DNA of 64,000 nt, from positions 2,232,001 to 2,296,000 of the forward strand of contig JAHRBS010000001.1 in assembly GCA_024305745.1 (NCBI GenBank). The letters run 5' to 3'. Each line of letters opens with the position of its first letter. Position 1 is the stretch's first letter. The translations under genes were made by a program, and so were the position numbers. This stretch comes from Polyporus tsugae (lineage: Eukaryota > Basidiomycota > Agaricomycetes > Polyporales > Polyporaceae). This document shows, one piece after another, positions 56,973-64,000 of this stretch. The notes under the pieces are model-generated. The model worked only from the letters and a program-made list of their open reading frames with translations, was not told the DNA's origin and ran no database searches.

Positions 56973-57841
56973 TCAGAATCCCTTGTTGTACCCACCCTTC
57001 TCGTAGAAGTCTTCGAGACGCTTGACGATGCCGTTGAGGGCCGCGAGCCACTTGTTGAGCTCCTCGTTGAGCTTATCGGCCGGAACTGGGGCGCCGCCGG
57101 CAGGATCCGCAGCGAGCTTCGCATAGAAGTCGGCACGGTAGGGGCACGCCTTCATCGCGACCTGCACGCAGAACAAGCGGTGCCGTAATCAGTCACCACG
57201 CCCCACGATCGCCATCGCACGCATTAAGCCGGACGAAGCCCAAATGTGGATACTGACCGCGAAGATGCCCTTTACGACGAAGTTGTGGAACTTCTTGAGC
57301 GTGCCCTCGTACGACTTTGTGAACGCGGCCGAGAGTTCCTCGGTCTGGTTTGCCTGCGCCGCTTGGAGGGCGTTGCACGTGAAAGCGAGGCCACGAAGTA
57401 GCCACATGAGGCCCTCGGTCGCAGTGCGCTTCTTCTCGCCCTTCTCGTTCACGACGAGCAGTTCGAGCGTGGAGGACTCTGCCGGGTGGGATTCATAGCG
57501 AGCGCGGACTTTCTGGAGACGGCCATCTGAGTGCTGTTGTGTCGAATCGGGAAGTGAAACTCACGGCGATGTTGCCCCTCAGGTCGCTCTGGACGGCAGC
57601 GAAAGCAGCTGATCCGAGAAGGTCTGGAGGGGGACTTTGTGAGGGTTATCGATCCGAGTAGGGTTCACGAGAGCACATACCGAACAAGCCCACGACACCC
57701 TGAGAGGCTTCGAGGAAAGCGAGTGTATCGACGCCAGCGTCTGTGATCGGAACGTCTGCGAAAGACTGCGAAAGCTCAGTCGCATGCCACAACCGAGCCC
57801 CTGAGCAAGGATACCTTGACTGTCTCGAGATATGGGGCCAT
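56973..57841 (-). CDS. Glycolipid transfer protein (GLTP fold)
   Basis: Five exons on the minus strand: 57841-57815 (27 nt), 57765-57681, 57623-57565, 57512-57258 and 57161-56973, giving 204 aa, the normal length for the family. The start MAPYLETVKSFADVPIT is followed by FLEASQGVVGLFDLLGSAAF. The sugar-headgroup recognition residues known from GLTP are all in place: Asp51, Asn55 and Lys58 in SDLRGNIAK, Trp94 in GLMWLLRGLAF and His133 in LKKFHNFVV. It is a soluble cytosolic protein moving glycosphingolipids (in fungi, glucosylceramide-like lipids) between membranes; the HET-C2 proteins belong to this family. It is divergent from the methionine sulfoxide reductase gene. Confidence 0.94.
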
Positions 57842-57946
57842 TGGTATCTGTGGACGGTGGAGGAAGAGGAGAAGGGCTGAAGCCTGCTGGCAGTGGCAGG
57901 CGCAGTGTACAGTGTGATCACCTTGATCGGGGCGGTCCCGCTGCTC

Positions 57947-57970
57947 TATCTTATCTTATCTTATCTTATC
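57947..57970. promoter_or_regulatory. Five tandem GATA boxes in a bidirectional promoter
   Basis: Five copies of TATCT/TTATC on the plus strand, which read as GATAA repeats on the minus strand at exact 5-bp spacing. They lie about 106 nt upstream of the GLTP start and 144 nt upstream of the reductase start, in the only 272 bp between the two genes. A fungal GATA factor could control both; this is inference from the motif. Confidence 0.5.
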
Positions 57971-58113
57971 TAACCAGTCATCGCATGTGTTGCCGCGTGC
58001 CGCGCCGGCTGCTCGCCTGCGTCCATGCGACGACAAATTAATATGTTTACGGACATCTCCCGCGAATCCACCCACAAAAACCATTTCCCGACCCATCCTA
58101 GCAACTGCCAACA

Positions 58114-58884
58114 ATGCCCCACGCAGACTCGGCCATGATCCCGTCTGGGATCGACAAAGCGGCCTTCTGGGACCACGTCCACGAACAACTTAGCCACCTC
58201 TTGGCAGATCAGAGGGATTGGGTGTGTTTGCGCATATGTATCCTTGGCCGTCAAGCTAGCGAGTTTCGCTGAGTGTTCGCCACCCAGGTGACAAATCTCG
58301 CGAACGCGGCCTCCCTCGTCTTCAACGCGCTCCAGGCGTTCCCGGAATTTGGCACCGCCGACCGCATGGTTAATTGGTGTGGTGCGTCTGTCGCGTGCCC
58401 TCCATGCCTCTCGTTTAACCTCTAACCCCGACTCGTGTCTCGTGTCCCCCGGCCTGCTCTTCACAATCTTCCAGGATTCTATCTCCACTCGGACCTCTTC
58501 CCAGCCCCCCGGTTCAGCCCCGGAACGCAAACTAACGCCGGCCAACCCGCACGACTTCTCCTGGGGCCTTTCTGCGGCAAACCCGCCTGCCAACTGATCA
58601 ATGTTTCCCCAGAAAAGGCGCGGGGCGTTTGCGCGGACGCATACCTCCAGCGGCGCACGATGTTGGTCACGGACGTCGAAGCATACCCCGGCCACATCGC
58701 ATGCGACGGCGAAACAAAAAGTGAGATCGTCTGCCCGCTGCTTCTCGCACTGCCCGGTGAGGAGCCGGAGCGCGTGCTCGGGGTCTTCGACTTGGACTGC
58801 CTCGCGTTGGCGGGCTTCGACGAGCGAGATAAATTTGGAGTGGAGAGGATTGCGAAGCTCGTGGTGGACGCGTGCGATTGGTAG
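58114..58884 (+). CDS. Free methionine-(R)-sulfoxide reductase (GAF domain)
   Basis: Three exons: 58114-58221, 58288-58381 and 58475-58884, giving 203 aa. The single GAF domain is recognised by VNWCGFYLHSDL, LLLGPFCGKPAC, GVCADAYLQRRTMLVTDVEA and YPGHIACDGETKSEIVCPLL. Cys106, Cys120 and Cys144 correspond to the three cysteines that carry out catalysis and resolution in the yeast and bacterial enzymes. It reduces free methionine-R-sulfoxide to methionine using thioredoxin, protecting against oxidative damage. The 3' end is convergent with the cysteinyl-tRNA synthetase gene (238 nt apart). The start choice is supported by a good first exon in phase. Confidence 0.94.
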
Positions 58885-59122
58885 TGACTCAGCACTCGTG
58901 TAAACTCGACGCGGGAGAACCTCGAAGTCATTGTCACCGGGAGCCGCTCGAATCGACGGCGTCCGAAAATCTGGTGGCCAAGCACGCTTTCATTTGGGCT
59001 CTGAATTAACTTCCTTGTCAAATTTCAAACGTCAGACAGAGCAAGCACTACGCATGCAGGATAACGTCGACCACAAAGGGCGGAACACCGGGACGCCGCC
59101 CTGCCTCCCTCCCTGCAGGCAG

Positions 59123-62100
59123 CTACTGCAGCTCCTGCTTCTGCCATTCGAGGAAGTCTCTATGGCGCTTCTCCTGCAGGTCCCACTCCTTCCTGACCTT
59201 CTTCGTTGCGCTCTTGGTAAGTTCCTTGCCCTCTCCATCAGTGAGAGGCACGCCATTCTCGTCCCAGCCTCCGTACGTGCCCTCAGGAACGTTGGGCGGC
59301 CTGAAGAGCTCCTGGGGAGGCACGCGGCCCTTCTCAAGCGCGGCGTTACGTTTCTGTCTCTCCGCTTCGACTGCAGCGGCCTTCCGGGCAGCCTTAGCTT
59401 CTGCCTGGGCACGTTTCTCGTCGCGGGCTTTGATGAGCTCCGCCGGTGGAACGAGCTTAACCAGCGCCTTGCCGTCTGTGGCCAAACCAACCCCGAGAGT
59501 GCGGGAAAGCCCCACGGCGCCAGCCATCCAGAATGTCGGTGTGGGTACGGGAGTCGTGAGGTCGGCCATTTGGTGGCGTTAGGATCCGAGGGTATGGGCG
59601 TCCGGTGGTCAGTAGCCTATTCATTACGCCACGCCACGTCGAGCCACGCACCTTCCTGGTCATCCAGGGCGACCCCCAGCGGGACGAGATCGTTGTCCCT
59701 CAGCTTGTCCGACAGGGCAAGAATGTCCTTGAGCGCGCTATCGCCCTTCGCGATCGCAAGTTTCCGGACACCGTCGCGGAAGGACGAGAGCGTCCGGAGG
59801 TACGGCATGAGCACCTCCTCCCTCTGTCCCGAAGAGCAGTCGTCAGTCAAGCGTGATGTGGCGTAAACGCGAATTGGCTAATCCTACGCACGTTGACGCT
59901 CCCCTCCTCGGCACTGCGCTCCTGGCCCCACCCGAGCTCGGTCGTCGCGCCCTCCCCGAGACCGAACATGCGCAGCTGTTCGCCGACCCAGCGCGCGACG
60001 CGCTGCACGAGCCCGATCTCGATGTCGCCGCCCGAGGACTTGAGGTAGACGTTCGTGCGCGAGACGAGGTCGCGCAGGACGGTGACGGCCTCCGGGGTGT
60101 TGAACGAGTCGCAGAGCGCCGCTCTGAAGGCCCGCTGACTTGCGTGGAAACTGAGTGAGATTTCAAACGGGAAGGGATCAGCGCACGACGTCACGTATTG
60201 TGCCCGTGCAAGCCCGCCCTTCCCCGCCTCCCGCGAGGGGTCGGACGGAGAAGGGAAGGCCCGAGTGGCAGAAGAAGAAGAAGAAGAAGAAGAAGAAGAA
60301 GAAGAAGAAGAATAGAGCTCAATTTTACCTGTCCGTCAGCTCGCGTTCCGCCTGCTGGAAACGGTTTTTGCCGTCGAGGGAGGGGCCCTCGGCCTCCGCT
60401 TGGGAAACTAGCGCTTTGACGTTCGTGAAAAAGTTCTGTGGGGAAGCCCAGATGGGGGCCGGTCAACATACGGCGGCTAAGGCGGTGCGCAATCTGGTGC
60501 GTGTGTGCAAACACGCATGTGGACCGTGGAGGGCGGCAGCGCGCGACGTGGCAGAACGCGCGAAATCCAAACGAGAGCGGGAGGCTGGTTGAAAGGACGA
60601 GGATACGTACATTGAACACGATCTCAATACCGCGCACTTCGCCGGTCATGAGCGACTCGGTGAAGTCGACCTTCGAATTCCAGAGCTGCGTCAGGAAAGC
60701 GAGGCGGAGCTGGCGCGCGGTGTATTTCTGCAGAATTTCCTGCAAGCCAGACATTCACGTGGAACGAAGTCGAAGTCAGCCGGGCGCTCTGCAATAGCAA
60801 GAAGACGGGAAAAAACCACAGTAGGCGCGCGCTCGGTCGCACCCTGTACCGTCAGGACGGTGTTGCACTCACGTCAATGGTGATGAAATTTTTGAGGGAC
60901 TTGCTCATCTTGAGGCCTTCAATGTGTAGATGGCCAGTGTGAAGGAAGTAGTTTACCCACGCCGGACAGTCGTGGTACGCCTGCAAGAAACGTAAACCGG
61001 TGTCAGACGGCGATCATCCACACGAACGGTCATGTTACGGTATTCGGCGTTGTTCCAGCACCGTGCACAGCGACAGATTACGCACCTCCGACTGGGCCAT
61101 TTCGTTATCGTGATGGGGAAACGCCAGATCGATGCCGCCCGAATGAATGTCCATTTTGTCGCCCAACACCGCAGACGCCATGACGGAACACTCGATGTGC
61201 CACCCTGGCCGCCCGGGGCCCCAGGGAGATGGCCATGAAGGCTCGCCGGGCTTGGACCCTTTCCACAGTGCGAAGTCCGCGGGCGAATGGCGGCCGGTGG
61301 CCATGGAAAGAGCACCCTCACCCTCCTCGAGGAGCTCGGAGTTTCCTTTGCTCCAGGGCTCGAGCTTCGCGTACGAGTGGGTGTCGGCTTTGTCGAAGCC
61401 CCGCGTGTCGAAGTAGACGCTGCCCTCAACCTCGTACCCGTACCCGTTCTTGACGATCCCCTCCACGAACGATACGATCTCGGGCACATACTCTGTGACC
61501 CGTGTGAGAGTATCAGGGTCGCGGACGCGCAGCCGGCGCATGTCCTGGAAGAACTGGCCCTCCCAGTACGCCGCAAGAGATCGGAAGATCGTGTGGTCGC
61601 TCACAGTGCTGCCGAACTGATGATTTCAAAAGTCAGCAGGGCGCTCGTCCCGGACGCGGGGAATCTGAGATTTTTACCTGCTTGTCCAGCGCCAGCGCCA
61701 GGACGTCCTTCGATACATCTATCAGGGTATGAGCTACTCCTGCGTCCGTCTGTCCGGATTGGAGCTGTCGCTCCGCTTGGACGAGAGTATTGAATGTGGC
61801 GTTCTAGCATAATAGACAGTTCAAATCAGCTGTCACGTATCGGCGCCAGGGCATGACCTACTGCCGCGTTGAAATGCATTTCGAACTTTTCGTCTTTTTG
61901 GAGAGCCTGTAACCTCCACGCCTTGTCCTGGAAGCGTTCGACCAGCGCTGGCCATCTTTCTCGCTCGGTCCCAAGCGCAGGTCGTTCAGATTCCGTCAGG
62001 CCCTTGCCCACCTTTGATTGAACATAGGAAGTCCAAGCTGTGGTTATTTCGCCGATGAGATCGGGGGTCAGGGCGGTCGTTTCTGAAACGAGCTTTGAGA

Positions 62101-63775
62101 CGAGGTGGTTGTGTCGGGCGCGGAGAATGATCTAAAACAGCGTCTGGTTAGAATAACGGAACATCTACGTCGATGCATTGGCTGAGACGAATAAGCAACA
62201 GGCGTCAGCGCCAAGGCAGATCCTTTCGCAGAACCGCAACTCGGTGAGACGAATGGTTGCCATCAATGAGATTTGGACATTGAGAAGACATTTGAAACAG
62301 GGACCGTGTGCGACAGCGAGCGGGGCACGGATATTTTCGTGTGGCTATCCAGACGGTTGAACCTCTATCCATATCCTTGCCCCGTTCCACATGCCAAGAC
62401 CTCTGATCAATTCGCCCGACCTTCGTGCGACTCAAGAGACAAACAACTGGCGCTGCCGCCAAGGAAGTTTTGGCTCTGAATCAACGGTGCATGAGATAAG
62501 AAGACCGCATAGGGAATGATACTCCCCGCAACAGGTGATCGAAACATACTGAAACTCCCAGCGAAATAATCCCGCTGCAGTTATCAGCCCTCCCCGCTGA
62601 CAGAGACAGTGTTCCCGAGCACTGGGATATTCAATGTCGTATGAGGGACACTTTCATAGTGTTCGTGCGGCACTCCATAGCGATGAAATGCCGTAAAGCA
62701 TGGACATCGGCTAAGCGACCCCTAGAGACTTTCATGGACTCGTTCCACCGTTTCCAAACATCGACGAGACAAAAAATCAAATACAGAACTGTCACCACGT
62801 GCCGCCAGATGAGTTTCGAACATAACACTAGGTGAATTGTTTCCCACTAGCGGCCGGTCTCATCGGCGACGTGAGAGCTTCGTCGTCCATGACCAAGTTT
62901 CAGGGTGGAGGGTGCAAGGAACCCCCCGTAACACATCTACGAGAATGCTGCCGTACTCCAGCTTCGAAGCCGGGATCATCCGCGCAGACAAGAATACGGA
63001 CAAAGAGTGTCAGAAGCCCCTGGTCTGCTAATTGGTCGCCATGCCTTACTCCACCTGGCACGTAAACATACACAGAAGCCCAAGTATTCTGACGGCTTTC
63101 ATGGGCAGGCCAACCAATCCGCTCAAGACACGCCTCACCGAGGTGCGAGCAGGCGTTTCGGACAAGGATCCATGAGCTGTAGGCTCTATTAAGTAAACCG
63201 TACGAACGCATTCCCAGATAATTGTATCCTGAAGAACGGGCGTTCCACAGAGCCTATCGTGCCGATGGGGTTACGACAACCGTAGATGTTGTCAAACGTC
63301 CGACCTCTGATCTTGCCTTCGCTCTTCAAAGCCACATAGAAATTATGAAGGGAAGAAATAGTTAACACGTACCTTGTCGTCTATATCGGTAATGTTCATA
63401 ACAAAGTGAACATCATACTTGAAGTAATCGGTCATGATCCTCCGCAGGATGTCCTGGGTGACATAATTCCTGGACAGCACCGACCGGAGGATGAGACACT
63501 CACGCGTAGACCCAGCGGATTGCATTACACACCTCGCATGGCCCATATGTGAAGCATCATACACGGTAGGACCGCAGTTGTACCACTTTACATGGCGCCC
63601 TTCTATCGCGACGAACTCTGTCTGCAGCAGCCCAGCCTCAGCTGCCACGTCCACCGGACACGACGGGATGTGAACGGAAACCGACTTTTGTACGCGTGAG
63701 GGAATTGTAAACCTTCAGGATAGGCTCCGGATCCCTCTGTGTCGGTAACGACCAGAGAGGCTGTTGTACGGCCAT
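59123..63775 (-). CDS. Cysteinyl-tRNA synthetase, cytosolic type
   Basis: Twelve exons on the minus strand: 63775-63686, 63621-63533, 63469-63373, 62131-61862, 61803-61678, 61616-61086, 60980-60873, 60739-60611, 60435-60329, 60138-59892, 59823-59652 and 59475-59123, giving 772 aa. Class I signature motifs are HMGH (in [17 protein letters not shown]) and KMSKS (in [15 protein letters not shown]). The zinc ligands include the Cys of YNCGPT, the Cys of WHIECS and the HH of FPHHDNE. It charges tRNA-Cys in the cytosol. The C-terminal part (Ala/Lys/Glu-rich, ending near [10 protein letters not shown]) is the eukaryotic extension. The third intron (63372-62132) is 1,241 nt long while the others are 48-190 nt, and the exons on either side join as [15 protein letters not shown] with nothing missing. 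An apparent separate frame starting MADLTT (59569) is an intron read-through. Confidence 0.95.
60271..60312. repeat. (GAA)14 trinucleotide microsatellite in an intron
   Basis: Fourteen GAA units on the plus strand inside the cysteinyl-tRNA synthetase intron 60139-60328. On the coding strand it is a TTC tract starting about 16 nt after the 5' splice site. Confidence 0.9.
62132..63372 (-). other. Exceptionally long intron of the cysteinyl-tRNA synthetase gene
   Basis: 1,241 nt between exons 3 and 4, with a GTACGT donor and TTTTAG acceptor. Short frames inside on both strands have no domain. No terminal inverted repeats or target duplication were evident by eye. Confidence 0.75.
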
Positions 63776-64000
63776 GCGGGAACCTGAAAGATTGTGGCGA
63801 CGGAGGGCGGAGGCAGAGAGCGACCTGGTAGAGAGACGTCTGGAGGAAAGGGAGACGATGGGAGGGCGAAGGAGCATGCACGCGGCCTCTCTAAAACCTC
63901 GGGGGAGTCAGGATGTGTAGCCAGTCTGACAGCTGAATAGATCATAAATATGCAACTTTGAGCCAACTTGAACAATCCCCGCGCTTATCGTCCCATCGGT
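63776..64000 (-). promoter_or_regulatory. Upstream region of cysteinyl-tRNA synthetase
   Basis: 225 nt of 5' flank to the window edge, with a C/T-rich coding-strand stretch just before the ATG. No clear TATA box in good position. Confidence 0.35.

Noticed and set aside
59123..59569. Separate small gene starting MADLTT
   Set aside because: The 3' part joins in phase to the cysteinyl-tRNA synthetase exon upstream by a clear acceptor (CCACAG), and the family C-terminal extension continues across it. The MADLTT part is intron.
1..64000. CRISPR array, prokaryotic operon, rRNA genes or a biosynthetic gene cluster
   Set aside because: No spaced direct repeats, no rRNA-like sequence, and the genes belong to unrelated housekeeping and regulatory families on alternating strands with spliceosomal introns.

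Overview
The window is nuclear DNA from a filamentous basidiomycete, most probably an Agaricomycete; the species cannot be fixed from sequence alone. The reasons are dense short GT-AG introns (mostly 48-100 nt) with GTAAGT/GTGCGT/GTATGT-type donors, GC-rich third codon positions, and gene families typical of this group: a GPI-anchored pepsin-type protease, a WOPR regulator, a Ppg1-type phosphatase, a glycolipid transfer protein and a pogo-like DNA transposon. Gene models were assembled by hand. Exon junctions were accepted where reading phase and family alignment agreed, and for nearly every spliced model the summed exon length is a multiple of three.

Layout, left to right. 1-4.2 kb: 3' end of a CLIP-170-like microtubule plus-end protein (+), then a GPI-anchored aspartic protease (+). 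6.0-9.5 kb: translation factor eIF2-alpha (+) and, convergent with it, a Ymc1-type mitochondrial carrier (-). 10.1-10.5 kb: a small TATA-driven gene (-). 12.6-14.4 kb: a peroxisomal-type NADH pyrophosphatase (+). 14.9-16.8 kb: a low-complexity Ser/Pro/Ala-rich protein (-). 19.0-20.6 kb: a tail-anchored CRAL-TRIO (Sec14-like) protein (+). 23.0-24.5 kb: the Ppg1 phosphatase catalytic subunit (-). 26.9-27.9 kb: a C2H2 transcription factor (+). 32.0-33.2 kb: the splicing factor Cwc24 (-). 36.4-37.5 kb: a Cys3/MetR-type bZIP factor (-). 39.0-41.2 kb: a mannose-1-phosphate guanylyltransferase of bacterial ManC type fused to an N-terminal coiled coil (-). 48.4-49.3 kb: a Gti1/Pac2 (WOPR) regulator (-), lying in about 12 kb with no other recognisable gene. 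53.9-56.5 kb: a complete pogo/Tigger-like transposon. 57.0-58.9 kb: a divergent pair, glycolipid transfer protein (-) and free methionine-R-sulfoxide reductase (+), sharing a 272-bp promoter with five tandem GATA boxes. 59.1-63.8 kb: cytosolic cysteinyl-tRNA synthetase (-), 12 exons and one very long intron.

This is an ordinary eukaryotic gene neighbourhood, not an operon or a gene cluster, and no shared pathway links the genes. I see no CRISPR array, rRNA or convincing tRNA. The most unusual items are the ManC-type fusion protein, whose catalytic domain looks bacterial; the apparently intact transposon with repeated subterminal motifs; the 1.24-kb intron in the cysteinyl-tRNA synthetase gene; a roughly 55-residue insertion in eIF2-alpha; and several candidate small spliced genes in the intergenic DNA. 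Long intergenic stretches (20.6-23.0, 27.9-32.0, 41.2-48.4 and 49.3-53.9 kb) contain only overlapping short frames that I could not tie to any family.
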